A stretch of DNA of 64,000 nt from Leptolyngbya sp. FACHB-261 (GTDB lineage: Bacteria > Cyanobacteriota > Cyanobacteriia > FACHB-261): NCBI RefSeq assembly GCF_014696065.1, contig NZ_JACJPL010000015.1, positions 434,001 through 498,000 of the forward strand, read 5' to 3'. The first letter of the stretch is position 1. Every line of letters starts with the position of its first letter. The notes below the pieces were generated by a model. It did no database searches, was not told the DNA's origin, and was given only the letters and a program-made list of their open reading frames with translations. A program made the translations under genes and the position numbers. Positions 32,706-42,333 of the stretch are shown here, in pieces.

Positions 32706-34250
32706 GTGCGTCTGTTTACAACAGCAGCCGCGCTGCGCTGCTTTTTAGTGGCCATCGGCCAAGGTAAAGAGGTTGGACTAGTGCCCACGATGGGGGCACT
32801 CCACGAGGGGCACATCAGCTTGATCACCCGTGCTCGCCGCGAGTGCGATCTCGTCGTAGTCAGTATTTTTGTCAATCCCTTGCAGTTTGGTCCCAACGAA
32901 GATTATCAGCGCTATCCCAGGGCTCTGGAGCGGGATCGGGAGCTTTGTGAAGCGGCCGGTGTGGATGTAATCTTTACCCCCTCCCCCGAAGAATTATTTC
33001 CTGAGGGCTTCGGTACCCAAGTAGAGCCACCGCTAGCCATGCGCTCAGTGCTTTGTGGGCGCTCTCGACCTCAGCATTTTGAAGGAGTCGCTACTATTGT
33101 CACCAAGTTGTTGAATCTAGTGCAACCACAGCGAGCTTATTTTGGCCAAAAGGATGCCCAGCAGCTTGCGATCCTACAACGGCTGGTTGCTGACTTGAAT
33201 ATTCCGACTGAGATTGTGCCCTGTCCGATTGTGCGAGAACCTGGTGGTCTAGCGCTTAGCTCGCGCAATCAATACCTCACTGAGTCGGAACGCAACGCTG
33301 CCACTGTACTTTACCGGGCTCTACGCGAAGCAGAACAAACCTTCAAACAGGGAGAGCGAGACGCTGAGGTGCTCACGCAGACAATCAAAGATGTTCTGCT
33401 GACTGAACCGACAGTGCAGCCTGAGTATGTGGAGCTAGTCCATCCTCAGACATTGGCACCACTAACGGAAATACAGACGATGGGACTACTGGCTATCGCA
33501 GCTCGAGTGGGTCCGACTCGCCTGATCGATAACCTGATTCTGCGCTGGCGCAAGCCGATTATTGCGATTGATGGACCTGCAGGCGCGGGTAAATCAACAG
33601 TGGCACGGGCTGTGGCGAGACAACTAAACTTGCTCTACCTTGATACAGGCGCTATGTACCGAGCGGTGACCTGGCTCATGCTTGAAACCCATACAGATTC
33701 TCAAGATGAGCCTGCAGTCGCTGAGTTGCTGAGCCACTGCAACATCTTGCTCACCAGCAGTGATGACCCAGCCTACCCCTCTCGGGTCTGGGTCAACGAC
33801 CATGAGGTCAGCCACGATATCCGCACCCAAGCGGTGACCGCTCAAGTTTCTGCAATAGCAGCTCTATCAGTTGTTCGTGCCCAACTTGTGCGTCAGCAGC
33901 AGCAGTTGGGGCTCCAAGGGGGGTTGGTCATGGAGGGCCGTGACATTGGTACACGAGTCTTCCCAGATGCTGAGCTCAAAGTCTTTTTGACAGCTTCTGT
34001 TCAGGAACGTGCTCGGCGGCGTCAGCAGGATTTGCGCCAGCTCGGTGAGGACAACGACTCTTTACTCGACATCGAACAGGCGATCTCCCATCGTGATGCT
34101 CTAGACAGCAATCGTGAGCTCTCCCCGTTACGCAAGGCTAATGATGCTATTGAGCTGTGCACGGATGGCTGCACGATTGATCAGGTTACCAACCAGATTG
34201 TCAACCTTTATCAGCAGTTTCTAGCTCACGCTTCGCAGCCAGAGTCTTAG
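32706..34250 (+). CDS. panC/cmk: Bifunctional pantoate-beta-alanine ligase and cytidylate kinase
   Basis: A 514-residue fusion found in cyanobacteria. Residues 1 to about 280 are pantothenate synthetase (VPTMGALHEGHISLI with the ATP-binding HxGH-like motif, FVNPLQFGPNEDYQRYPR, FGQKDAQQLAILQRLV, SSRNQYLT), the last step of vitamin B5 synthesis. From about 283 is CMP kinase: IAIDGPAGAGKSTVARAVA (P-loop), YLDTGAMYRAVTW, GGLVMEGRDIGTRVFPDAELKVFLTA, and a terminal helix. The start is GTG with GGGGG 5 bases upstream. Pantothenate and pyrimidine nucleotide pathways are joined in one polypeptide. Confidence 0.96.
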   Translation: MRLFTTAAALRCFLVAIGQGKEVGLVPTMGALHEGHISLITRARRECDLVVVSIFVNPLQFGPNEDYQRYPRALERDRELCEAAGVDVIFTPSPEELFPEGFGTQVEPPLAMRSVLCGRSRPQHFEGVATIVTKLLNLVQPQRAYFGQKDAQQLAILQRLVADLNIPTEIVPCPIVREPGGLALSSRNQYLTESERNAATVLYRALREAEQTFKQGERDAEVLTQTIKDVLLTEPTVQPEYVELVHPQTLAPLTEIQTMGLLAIAARVGPTRLIDNLILRWRKPIIAIDGPAGAGKSTVARAVARQLNLLYLDTGAMYRAVTWLMLETHTDSQDEPAVAELLSHCNILLTSSDDPAYPSRVWVNDHEVSHDIRTQAVTAQVSAIAALSVVRAQLVRQQQQLGLQGGLVMEGRDIGTRVFPDAELKVFLTASVQERARRRQQDLRQLGEDNDSLLDIEQAISHRDALDSNRELSPLRKANDAIELCTDGCTIDQVTNQIVNLYQQFLAHASQPES

Positions 34251-34417
34251 ATACACAACTTAGGGGCTCTGCTGAATCTAACGCCATCTAACGCCTCTGT
34301 ATTTGCCGTGTCTTCACTTATACCTGGCTCATCTGCTTCCCGGATGATTTTTTTATGAAAGTTAGCCTAGAATGAAGAGAGAACTGAGGCGACAAAGGTG
34401 AGTAGGAGTCGGCACCT

Positions 34418-34900
34418 GTGCTAGCGATTTCACTGCGTCCGGTAGCGAGGCCTTGGTGTACGCTCAGCTTTGCATCAACGCTGTATCTTCGTCCTATCCT
34501 TGACCTACTTCTAGCCGAGGTGCCTCCTAACTGGCAAGCGGAGCTGCGATTAGGACTTCAGGAAGCATTAGTCAATGCAGCCAAGCACGGCAATCGGCTG
34601 GATCCGTCTAAGCGAGTAGTCATCCGTTTCTCAACCAGTGCTAGCCGATACTGGTGGATGATCTCCGACCAAGGCCCTGGTTGCCCATCTGCTCGTGAGC
34701 AAGGTAAGGACCCCAGTAGCGCTTCCGAGGTTTCTTTAGAGCTGAGCCAACATGGCCTGCCTTGCAATGAGCAGGAATGTGGCCGAGGGCTCTACATACT
34801 ACATCAAGTCTTTGACCAAGTCCAGTGGAACTCTGAGGGGACTGAATTGCGGCTGTGTAAGCAAATTCACCGCAACAGCCGTCTACCTTTAGTTCTCTAG
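34418..34900 (+). CDS. RsbW-like anti-sigma/serine kinase regulator (HATPase)
   Basis: A 160-residue GHKL ATPase. N box LQEALVNAAKHGNR (47-60), G1 ISDQGPG (82-88) and G2 GRGLYIL (122-128) are present, with no membrane or receiver domain. Such proteins bind and phosphorylate anti-sigma antagonists or sequester sigma factors. GTG 34418 has TAGGAGTC upstream. No partner gene adjoins it, so its target cannot be inferred. It is cysteine-rich for this family (six Cys in 160 residues). Confidence 0.85.
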   Translation: MLAISLRPVARPWCTLSFASTLYLRPILDLLLAEVPPNWQAELRLGLQEALVNAAKHGNRLDPSKRVVIRFSTSASRYWWMISDQGPGCPSAREQGKDPSSASEVSLELSQHGLPCNEQECGRGLYILHQVFDQVQWNSEGTELRLCKQIHRNSRLPLVL

Positions 34901-35026
34901 ACCAATTCGAATTAATCCCACTAAGTTCTTCTGGCATTTCGGTTTATTAAGTTAAGAATTAAGTATTGTCTAGCGGGTTGAGCTCGGCTCGGGCAGTCTA
35001 TATAACAGGGGGCAATTTTGTTCTCT

Positions 35027-35132
35027 GGGGTACTCCAGTGATTTCATTTAGGGGTGCTCCAGCTGTTGTAAAAGACAGGGAACGAGCTGTTCTGAAGGAA
35101 CTTATTAGATGTAGGCGGTTACTCCAGTAACC
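35027..35132 (+). promoter_or_regulatory. Repeated ACTCCAG motifs in the leader of the phycobiliprotein-like gene
   Basis: GGGGTACTCCAG (35027-35038) and GGGGTGCTCCAG (35051-35062) are two 12-bp near-identical direct repeats set 24 bases apart, and GGTTACTCCAGTAACC (35117-35132) is a hairpin or palindrome containing the same ACTCCAG. They lie between the RsbW-like gene and the gene at 35206 and could bind a regulator or an RNA. The remaining part of 34901-35205 shows nothing else. Confidence 0.4.
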
Positions 35133-35205
35133 ATCCTCCTGAACTAGGTGAAGATTAGCAGCTGGGAGCAGCTACCTTCTATTATTCATGTAGAGGCCTT
35201 GATTA

Positions 35206-35679
35206 ATGTTTACACTCAATCACAAGCTACGAGAAGTAATTGCCGATGCTGACGGGCGCTATTTAAGTACTGGTGAGTTACTACCACTAGAACAGTATGC
35301 CCAGACGTTTGAGCATCGGAGCCAAGCTTACGAGAGTTTGCGGGATCACGCTGAGCCATTGATCGCGGAAGCACTCGGTCGTTTGGGGCAAGCCTATCCT
35401 GAGCTGATCAAGCAACACGGCTCTCGCTGCCAATACGATATGGGAGAAGTCGTTCGCTATATTGCGCTGTCTATTCTGCGCGACGATGAAGTCTTCTTTA
35501 AAGAAGAAATGCTGGCTTGGCTAGACACAATTTTGGTGTCCATGAAGCGGAACGAGCATTGTGCTAAAGCCTATCGTTTTTTACAAGAAGCAATAGGTCA
35601 GCGTTTGCCCGAAAGAAGCACGGCGGTGATCCGCCCTTATTTAGATGTCTTGATTCAAACTTTAGAATCTCACATTTAA
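35206..35679 (+). CDS. Orphan phycobiliprotein-superfamily protein
   Basis: A 157-residue protein fitting the phycobilisome (globin-like) family by length, helix pattern and core motif: SRCQYDMGEVVRYIALSILRDD (about 73-94), aligned with the chromophore region AACLRDMEIILRYVTYA of allophycocyanin. The bilin-linking Cys (Cys75), the Asp (Asp78) and R-Y are kept; the Arg between them is replaced by Tyr. It is not an ApcA/B/D/F, CpcA/B or linker by sequence and stands alone, so it could be a phycobiliprotein-like signalling or assembly factor, with or without a bilin. Followed by a hairpin terminator. Confidence 0.7.
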   Translation: MFTLNHKLREVIADADGRYLSTGELLPLEQYAQTFEHRSQAYESLRDHAEPLIAEALGRLGQAYPELIKQHGSRCQYDMGEVVRYIALSILRDDEVFFKEEMLAWLDTILVSMKRNEHCAKAYRFLQEAIGQRLPERSTAVIRPYLDVLIQTLESHI

Positions 35680-35870
35680 GTCTTAATCCCTGGATCACCT
35701 ATTCATCAAACAGTCAGAGGATAACTACGTATCCCGTTCACCTCGAAACGCTCAGCGTTGAACAACTGACGATATGACTGTTCTACGTCTGCTAGAGCAT
35801 GCCCCACAGTGTCAAGACCCGGCTCAGGCGAGCTAGTGCGCCTTGATTAAATCCTATTAGTTACACAGGC

Positions 35871-35905
35871 AGGGGTTGCCAATCCAGCACCCCCTATTTT
35901 GTATT
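35871..35905 (+). terminator. Terminator-like hairpin after the phycobiliprotein-like gene
   Basis: AGGGGTTGC pairs with GCACCCCCT (one wobble) around CAATCC-A, followed by ATTTTGTATTTC. The rest of 35680-36132 shows only a short AACGC/GCGTT inverted repeat near 35740. Confidence 0.55.
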
Positions 35906-36132
35906 TCAATTTTTGTATCTCAATTTTTCACTCTGATTGATTTGACCAACTGAGCTTAGGCAATAAATGGGTTCAGTACGTTTGACTTGAAATTCAACCT
36001 GTCAATTTGTGAGCGCCGGCCTTGATTTGTCCTGAACTCTGAGGGGATCCGGATATCTAGAAGCAGGGCGTGAAAAGTTGGCGGGCAGAAGTTTCTAGCA
36101 TTACATCCAGAAAAAGCTTGGGAGGGCTGAGG

Positions 36133-37032
36133 ATGACCGAGATTAGCAAGTTCATCCGTTCGGCTCCGGCGAAGTCGAGCCAAACCTATCCAACGCCGAC
36201 TGATACATTAAGCTCTTCGTTGAACCAGTGCTTCAGCCAAGAGCCCTCTCAGGACACCCAACTAATTGTCGTGGGCGATGCTGGGGTGGGCAAATCGACA
36301 CTGCTCAACGCTCTGCTAGGACAAGAGGCTGCTTGGGTTAGCTTTGGCAAGCAGACAACTCAAGTCATTCGCCCTTACCGCTTATCCTCGCCAGTGGGCG
36401 ATCTCGTGCTCTACGATTCGCCTGGTTTGGGTTCTCATCATGATCGGGGTGAGGATAAAGCCACACTCGCCAACATTGAACGCCTGTTACCCCAGTGCGA
36501 TGTCATTTTGATCGTGATCGATGCCGTTAGCCGACAGCATCAGAATGTTGCCCGTCTGTACCGCAATTATCTAGCTCGACGCAGCTGTCTAGACAAAGTC
36601 ATTTTTGTACTCACTCGCTGTGATGCCATTCCAGTTGTGGCTGGACCAGATGCAGGCCGTTGGGACGAGCGCAATAACTGTCCTGATCATCATCTCAACC
36701 GAACGATTCACAATCTCATTCAGACTCTCAAGGGCGACAAAATTTTGGCAGTTGAGAGCCTACCAACTACTGCCAAAACACCAACCATGATTGCTGTTTC
36801 GGCAGCTCGACGCTGGAATTTGGTATCTCTGCTCAAGCGAATTCTCGATGTCTGCCAGACTCCCGAGGCCAAGCTCAACCTGCTACTGCAAGCGCGGGGA
36901 ATTCGACAAGCCGATGTTCAGGTAGCGGCTCGCCCAACATCAGGCCCAGAGGATTACACGCTCGAAAATTTGATTACCGATATGAGCCAGTTGTTTGGCA
37001 GCGATATGAGCCAGCTGTTTGGCGAGCCGTAA
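36133..37032 (+). CDS. GTPase of the IRG/Era-like family
   Basis: A 299-residue GTPase. ATG 36133 is chosen because GAGG lies 4 bases upstream and the 21 extra codons of the longer frame show no domain. G1 is GDAGVGKS (48-55), DSPG at 95-98 is G3, and the guanine-specificity motif is TRCD (161-164) rather than NKxD. This resembles the small 50S-binding-GTPase-like proteins found in cyanobacteria, of unknown role. The C-terminus ends in a direct duplication, DMSQLFGSDMSQLFGEP, from an 18-bp repeat. Upstream is the phycobiliprotein-like gene, with no obvious link. Confidence 0.8.
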   Translation: MTEISKFIRSAPAKSSQTYPTPTDTLSSSLNQCFSQEPSQDTQLIVVGDAGVGKSTLLNALLGQEAAWVSFGKQTTQVIRPYRLSSPVGDLVLYDSPGLGSHHDRGEDKATLANIERLLPQCDVILIVIDAVSRQHQNVARLYRNYLARRSCLDKVIFVLTRCDAIPVVAGPDAGRWDERNNCPDHHLNRTIHNLIQTLKGDKILAVESLPTTAKTPTMIAVSAARRWNLVSLLKRILDVCQTPEAKLNLLLQARGIRQADVQVAARPTSGPEDYTLENLITDMSQLFGSDMSQLFGEP

Positions 37033-37397
37033 ACTCAGCAATGCTTGATTAAATCTACTTCTAGATTTCTTGAGTTTCGATGCATTGCAACCAACTAGTG
37101 CAAAATAATATTTGCCTTTGAAGTTCTACGCTCAAAATATATCGAGGGGCAACAACTTGACCACTGCTTGAGCACATTTAAGTTCAGCAGATTTAAGAGT
37201 CAATCCTCAGGTTCAGTCATCAACAGGTCTACCGACCTCTGTGCTCCTTCAGCCTCCAAGGTAAGCCTTCGAGTCTCTGCCTCCTGCCGTCGCACTCCCT
37301 ATCCTCAAACCTTTACAGTCAGCAATAAATCGCGAATAGGCGCAGCATCCCTGGGTAAAATGGACGTTCGCCGTAAATGTGACCCGGACGACTGCCA

Positions 37398-38693
37398 GTG
37401 ATTGAACGCTATACCCTGCCAGAGATGGGCAGCTTGTGGACTGAAGATTACAAGCTGAAAACCTGGTTACAGGTTGAGATTGCAGTTTGTGAGGCTCAAG
37501 CTGAATTGGGCTACATCCCAGCTGAAGCAGTCGAAGAGATTAAAGCCAAGGCTCAGTTTGACGTGAAGCGGGTGCTGGAGATCGAGGCTGAGGTCAAGCA
37601 CGACATGATCGCCTTCCTGACCAATGTTAATGAGTATGTAGGGGAGCCAGGCCGTTACATTCACTTGGGCTTGACCAGCTCCGATGTGTTGGATACTGCG
37701 CTGGCTCTACAATTGGTCGCCAGCCTGGACGTGCTTTTGGGAACACTCGAAACCCTTATCCAGGCGATCCGCTACCAGGCGCAACAGCACCGTGACACGA
37801 TTATGGTCGGTCGGACCCACGGCATTCATGCCGAGCCAATGACCTTCGGCTTCAAACTAGCTGGCTGGCTAGCTGAGGTTCTGCGTCACCAAGACCGGCT
37901 TGTCCGGCTCCGGGAGTCTGTGGCTGTGGGTAAAATTTCCGGTGCAGTGGGCACCTACGGCAATCTGGATCCTAGGATCGAAGAAATTGCCTGTGCCAAC
38001 TTGGGCCTCAAACCCGATTGCGCTTCGACTCAGGTGATTTCTCGCGACCGACATGCCGATTATTTGCAGGGTCTGGCATTACTAGCAGCTTCGCTGGAAC
38101 GCTTCGCGGTCGAGATTCGCAACCTACAGCGTACCGATGTCCTGGAAGTTGAGGAGTTTTTTGCCAAGGGTCAAAAAGGATCTTCAGCCATGCCTCACAA
38201 ACGCAATCCCATCCGTTCAGAACGGATCACAGGCATGGCTCGGGTCATTCGTGGCAATGCGGTCGCAGCTTTAGAAAACATTGCCTTGTGGCATGAGCGA
38301 GATATTTCGCACAGCTCGGTTGAGCGTGTGATCCTGCCCGATTCTGCCATCCTCACTCACTTCATGCTGGTAGAAACAGCAGATCTGGTGCATACCTTAC
38401 TGGTGCATCCGGCTAATATGAGCCGCAACCTCAATCGCTATGGCGGTGTGATCTTTAGCCAAAGAGTTTTGCTGGCGTTAGTGGGCAAAGGGCTCTCCCG
38501 TGAGGAAGCCTATACCATCGTGCAGAGCAACGCTCATCAGGCCTGGAATACTGAAGGCGGGGACTTCCGTGGTCTGATTGAGCGAGACGAGCGAGTCACT
38601 CAAAATCTCAACGCCGCGGAATTAGCCCAATGCTTTGACCCAACTCACCACTTGCGTCACCTAGACCGGGTTTACCAACGGTTGGGAATTTGA
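37398..38693 (+). CDS. purB: Adenylosuccinate lyase
   Basis: Cleaves SAICAR to AICAR and adenylosuccinate to AMP in purine synthesis. 431 residues of the fumarase/aspartase superfamily: LTSSDVLDTALALQL, GRTHGIHAEPMTFG and the signature GSSAMPHKRNPIRSERI with catalytic Ser loop. Start GTG at 37398 (MIERYTLPEMGSLWT), weak ribosome-binding site. The 365 bases upstream (37033-37397) hold nothing that I can identify. It overlaps the alpha/beta hydrolase frame if that starts at 38690, so they may be translationally coupled. Confidence 0.95.
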   Translation: MIERYTLPEMGSLWTEDYKLKTWLQVEIAVCEAQAELGYIPAEAVEEIKAKAQFDVKRVLEIEAEVKHDMIAFLTNVNEYVGEPGRYIHLGLTSSDVLDTALALQLVASLDVLLGTLETLIQAIRYQAQQHRDTIMVGRTHGIHAEPMTFGFKLAGWLAEVLRHQDRLVRLRESVAVGKISGAVGTYGNLDPRIEEIACANLGLKPDCASTQVISRDRHADYLQGLALLAASLERFAVEIRNLQRTDVLEVEEFFAKGQKGSSAMPHKRNPIRSERITGMARVIRGNAVAALENIALWHERDISHSSVERVILPDSAILTHFMLVETADLVHTLLVHPANMSRNLNRYGGVIFSQRVLLALVGKGLSREEAYTIVQSNAHQAWNTEGGDFRGLIERDERVTQNLNAAELAQCFDPTHHLRHLDRVYQRLGI

Positions 38694-38698
38694 ACCGC

Positions 38699-39529
38699 AT
38701 GCAGCCTTATCAATTTATCAATGTCGGCAACACCCAACTGCACTACTTAGATTTGGGCGAGGGCAAGCCGGTCGTGCTCCTGCATGGCGACCCAGGCTCA
38801 GTGTGGGACTGGGAGGCGGTAACTCCTCACTTGGCTCAAGACTACCGAGTTCTGGCCTTCGACCGGCGCGGTCATGGGTTGAGCCCACGCCACGAGCCGC
38901 TTGATGCTCGTCCCCCAGCCCATGCCGAATTTTTGCGGCTGGCCTGCCGTTCGTTGCAGGTAGAACGGCCCGTCCTAGTGGCGCATTCCTATGGTTGCGC
39001 GGTGGCCTTGGCTTGGGCAGTCATGCATCCGGAGGATTTGGCGGGAGTGGTGCTGCTGTCTCCTGTGGGTGAAGCCTTCCAAATCTGGGCCAGTACCTGG
39101 ATCGCGCAGGCAAGCGCCTGGGGGATGGTGCTATCTAAACCGCTCGCCCCCTGGCTGAGTACAACCGTCGCTGCACCTATCGCCTGGGCCGCTATTGAAG
39201 TCGCATTCTGGCCTGAATCAGTCAACCGAGGCTATCAAGACCGTGCCTTTAAGCTCTGGACACGCCCCACTAACTTGATGGCTATTGCTGAAGATTTAGC
39301 TGCCCTAACCCCTGGCTTGGATGACCTAGCCGATCTAGCTCCTGCCCGCAGCCTGCCGATCATTGTTGCGGAAGGAGCCCAAGATCTATTAGTCGGGTCA
39401 GGACCGGGGCACTGGCTGCGGCGCAACTTGCCTCAGGCTCAAAGCGTTTGCTTTGACCATTGCGGCCATATGCTTCAGTACACCAGAACCCAGGCAGTTT
39501 TAGATTTGATTCGAAGCCTACTCGACTAG
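38699..39529 (+). CDS. Alpha/beta-fold hydrolase
   Basis: A 276-residue enzyme. The oxyanion motif HGDPGSVWDWE (about 25-35), nucleophile elbow AHSYGCA (about 101-107) and the terminal DHCGHML supply the Ser-Asp-His layout; the acid follows in QDLLVGS. The lid is hydrophobic. The substrate is unknown. ATG 38699 lies 5 bases after the purB stop codon; a TTG at 38690 would overlap it. A hydrolase right behind purB may simply share its transcript. Confidence 0.85.
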   Translation: MQPYQFINVGNTQLHYLDLGEGKPVVLLHGDPGSVWDWEAVTPHLAQDYRVLAFDRRGHGLSPRHEPLDARPPAHAEFLRLACRSLQVERPVLVAHSYGCAVALAWAVMHPEDLAGVVLLSPVGEAFQIWASTWIAQASAWGMVLSKPLAPWLSTTVAAPIAWAAIEVAFWPESVNRGYQDRAFKLWTRPTNLMAIAEDLAALTPGLDDLADLAPARSLPIIVAEGAQDLLVGSGPGHWLRRNLPQAQSVCFDHCGHMLQYTRTQAVLDLIRSLLD

Positions 39530-39556
39530 GGGTTCAGGCCCAAGCTCAGCGGCTTG

Positions 39557-39949
39557 CTACTGCTCCCACCGGGTCTGGGTGACTGGGGAGATGGCGGCTC
39601 TGGCTTTGCTATTGAGGAACAGTTGCCCACTGGCACCCGCACTGAAATCCTTACCAGGGATAAGCCCTTTTTTGACTAAGCGACTGTAAGTTCTGGGAGC
39701 AGTAATCTTCCAGATTTCCTGCATAACATCAGCAGGGATTAGATTTTCCACAGACCAGACAAAGGACTCAGCATCGAGCCGGACCAGGCGCTCAAGGCTA
39801 ATCAGCATCACTCCTGCCACCGCTTCGGGTGAGAGTTGAACTTTGAGGCTGGTGACCAGGTCTGCCCCGATGGTTCGGTTGCGGGTCATCATCGCCCTGG
39901 ACATTCTGCTGACTTCCTGCTCCAACTCCAGATAGCTCATCTCTGACAC
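39557..39949 (-). CDS. Unknown 130-residue protein
   Basis: Not recognised. It looks helical, with SYLELEQEVSRMSRAMM at the start, VQLSPEAVAGVMLISLERL in the middle and ITAPRTYSRLVKKGLIPG followed by a Ser/Ala-rich tail. It lacks a signal peptide and membrane segments. It is convergent with the hydrolase gene (28-base gap). The frame has no frameshift, and the composition is that of a protein, but there is no known domain in view. Confidence 0.55.
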   Translation of the reverse strand: MSEMSYLELEQEVSRMSRAMMTRNRTIGADLVTSLKVQLSPEAVAGVMLISLERLVRLDAESFVWSVENLIPADVMQEIWKITAPRTYSRLVKKGLIPGKDFSAGASGQLFLNSKARAAISPVTQTRWEQ

Positions 39950-40002
39950 TGGCGTTCTATCCCCGCAGCAATTGCAATTCCGCTAAGTATACCCCTAGAG
40001 GG

Positions 40003-40161
40003 ATGCGTACTCTACAGGATGAAGGGCAGTTCTGCGCCTTTGGAGCAATTCTATATAGAAACTACCAGCGCAATGGAGAATTAGCTGGTTTTGGAGCACG
40101 AGCAGCTGAAAAATACCTAGATGAGAATCGAGGGCAAGTCCCGAAGGCAGGAGACAGCTGA
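40003..40161 (+). CDS. Candidate 52-residue protein
   Basis: ATG 40003 opens a frame of 52 codons with a protein-like composition (YRNYQRNGELAGFGARAA, EKYLDENRG). GAGG is only 3 bases before the ATG, closer than usual. It sits in the 379-base gap before ndhD and nothing else there competes. No family is recognised. It could also be noise or the remnant of a longer gene. Confidence 0.35.
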   Translation: MRTLQDEGQFCAFGAILYRNYQRNGELAGFGARAAEKYLDENRGQVPKAGDS

Positions 40162-40328
40162 AATCTGAGGCACTAGGTCTATCCCTTAAATCAAATAGCC
40201 AGATCCGTCACCTAGAGAAGCGCACATAAAGCCTTCTATTTTTTTACCTATTTTTCATCAGATCACCCTTAACAGTTCACAACTTCCTGTAATAAACTGA
40301 AACGGTAGGCGATAGGTATATCTTCTCA

Positions 40329-41966
40329 GTGATGATGAGTAGTCAATTTCCCTGGCTAACCACAATCGTTCTGTTACCCCTGCTTGCGGCTCTAGCCATC
40401 CCCGTACTTCCTGACCAACAGGGCAGAACGGTTCGTTGGTATGCCTTGGGGGTAGGACTGGTCGACTTTGTGCTGACGCTGTTTACCTTCGGGCGTCACT
40501 ACGATTTGCGCAACCACGCGTTCCAACTCACTGAAAGTTATCCCTGGGTGCCTCAATTGGGCCTCAACTGGTCAGTTGCAGTTGATGGCCTTTCTATGCC
40601 TCTGATTGTGCTGACAGGGTTGGTGACAACTCTAGCAATTGTGGCGGGCTGGAAGGTTGAGCGCAAACCCCGTCTGTTTTACGCCCTGATGCTGGTCATG
40701 TACAGTGCTCAGATCGGCGTATTCGCAGCTCAAGATATGCTCCTATTCTTCTTGATGTGGGAGCTAGAGCTGGTGCCGGTCTACCTCCTAATCTCAATTT
40801 GGGGAGGAGCCAAGCGTCTCTACGCAGCGACCAAGTTTATTCTCTACACTGCCTTAGGCTCGATCTTCATTCTGGTCGCAGCTTTGGCAATGGCCTTCTA
40901 TGGCGATACCGTTACCTTTGACCTGAGCGCCCTAGCCCACAAGCACTATTCGCTCACCTTCGAGCTGTTGGTTTACGCTGCTCTGCTGATTGCCTTTGGG
41001 GTTAAGCTGCCCATTTTTCCGCTGCACACCTGGTTACCGGATGCCCACAGCGAGGCTTCTGCTCCAGTTTCGATGCTGCTAGCAGGCGTTCTGCTGAAGA
41101 TGGGAGGCTATGCGCTAATCCGCATGAACATTGAGATGCTGCCTCACGCCCATGCCTACTTTGCCCCGGTGTTGGTAGTTCTTGGGGTGGTTAACATTCT
41201 CTACGGAGCGTTCACGGCCTTTGCTCAAACCCATCTCAAGCGTCGGTTGGCTTACTCGTCGATTTCCCACATGGGCTTCGTACTGGTGGGGATTGCCTCG
41301 TTTACCGAGCTGGGTCTTAACGGCGCGGTCCTGCAAATGGTGTCCCACGGCCTGATTGCAGCGGCGCTGTTCTTCCTGTCCGGCGTGACTTACGAGCGCA
41401 CCAACACCCTAGTGATGGAAAAACTGGGTGGAATGGCCAAGCGCATGCCCAAGGTGTTTGCTCTATTCACTGCTGGCTCAATGGCCTCCTTGGCTTTGCC
41501 CGGTATGAGTGGCTTCGTTGGTGAGCTAACTATCTTCCTGGGCCTGGCCACGAGCGATGCCTACAGCTCAAGCTTCAAAACGGTTGTGGTTCTGCTGGCA
41601 GCAGTCGGTGTTATCCTCACACCCATTTATCTGCTCTCGATGCTGCGCAAAGTCTTCTACGGCTCCGAGAACCCCTACCTGGTCCCCGAGCCCTGGAATC
41701 TCGCTGATGCTAGCCCCAGAGAAGTTCTAGTTCCTCTCTGTCTGCTGATTCCGATCATCGGGATTGGTCTATACCCCAAGGTTGCTACCCAAACTTACGA
41801 TGCCAAGACGGTGGCAGTGATTGCCCATGTCCGGGATGCGCTACCAACCGTTGCCGAAGCCAGTCCTGCCTATCTTGATACGCAAACATTTGTGGCTCCT
41901 AAACTGCCTGGAGCTAAGGTGGGCGAGTTGCTGGGAGTAATGGAAACCGTCTCGCTCCCCCACTAA
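40329..41966 (+). CDS. ndhD: NAD(P)H-quinone oxidoreductase chain 4 (NdhD)
   Basis: A proton-pumping membrane subunit of the photosynthetic NDH-1 complex. 545 residues with about 14 membrane helices; [18 protein letters not shown] with the pumping Glu, [40 protein letters not shown] and the discontinuous helix region are typical. It resembles the respiratory NdhD1/D2 type more than the CO2-uptake NdhD3/D4 type, judging by overall sequence. Start GTG 40329 or the ATGs 3 and 6 bases later. It is not next to other ndh genes; a terminator follows at 42019. Confidence 0.93.
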   Translation: MMMSSQFPWLTTIVLLPLLAALAIPVLPDQQGRTVRWYALGVGLVDFVLTLFTFGRHYDLRNHAFQLTESYPWVPQLGLNWSVAVDGLSMPLIVLTGLVTTLAIVAGWKVERKPRLFYALMLVMYSAQIGVFAAQDMLLFFLMWELELVPVYLLISIWGGAKRLYAATKFILYTALGSIFILVAALAMAFYGDTVTFDLSALAHKHYSLTFELLVYAALLIAFGVKLPIFPLHTWLPDAHSEASAPVSMLLAGVLLKMGGYALIRMNIEMLPHAHAYFAPVLVVLGVVNILYGAFTAFAQTHLKRRLAYSSISHMGFVLVGIASFTELGLNGAVLQMVSHGLIAAALFFLSGVTYERTNTLVMEKLGGMAKRMPKVFALFTAGSMASLALPGMSGFVGELTIFLGLATSDAYSSSFKTVVVLLAAVGVILTPIYLLSMLRKVFYGSENPYLVPEPWNLADASPREVLVPLCLLIPIIGIGLYPKVATQTYDAKTVAVIAHVRDALPTVAEASPAYLDTQTFVAPKLPGAKVGELLGVMETVSLPH

Positions 41967-42018
41967 ACGTTCGATTGACAAGCCAGTAGACACCTCAACT
42001 GAGTCACCTATTGATGCT

Positions 42019-42046
42019 AGAGCCTTCCCTAAGGGAGGCTCTTTTT
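42019..42046 (+). terminator. ndhD terminator
   Basis: AGAGCCTTCCC pairs with GGGAGGCTCT around TAA, with one bulged base, and is followed by TTTTT. The remainder of 41967-42333 shows nothing else. Confidence 0.9.
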
Positions 42047-42333
42047 AGCGTTGGGCTGGCAGAGCTAAATCGTTTTTAACTTGTAAAGCTCCCAAGCGTT
42101 TGAACTGAGGCGACCAAACTGATTCAGAGCGTTTTTCCAAACTCCTTGAAAACACAAAAGATGCAAACACGAAAGATAATTTTAATCTGAATTAGTTGTG
42201 CATCTCGCCTCAAATCTCAACCATTCCATTTCGGCAGGGAGCCGTAGACTAGATGCAGGCGGATTGGCAGGAGTTGGGATAATATCTGAGGGAATTCAAA
42301 CAGCAACGGACGCAGAAGCGAAGGGTAGCGAGT

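Noticed and set aside
37168-37401. Plus-strand ORF of 77 codons before purB
   Set aside because: Ser/Arg-rich, no ribosome-binding site, overlaps the purB start.
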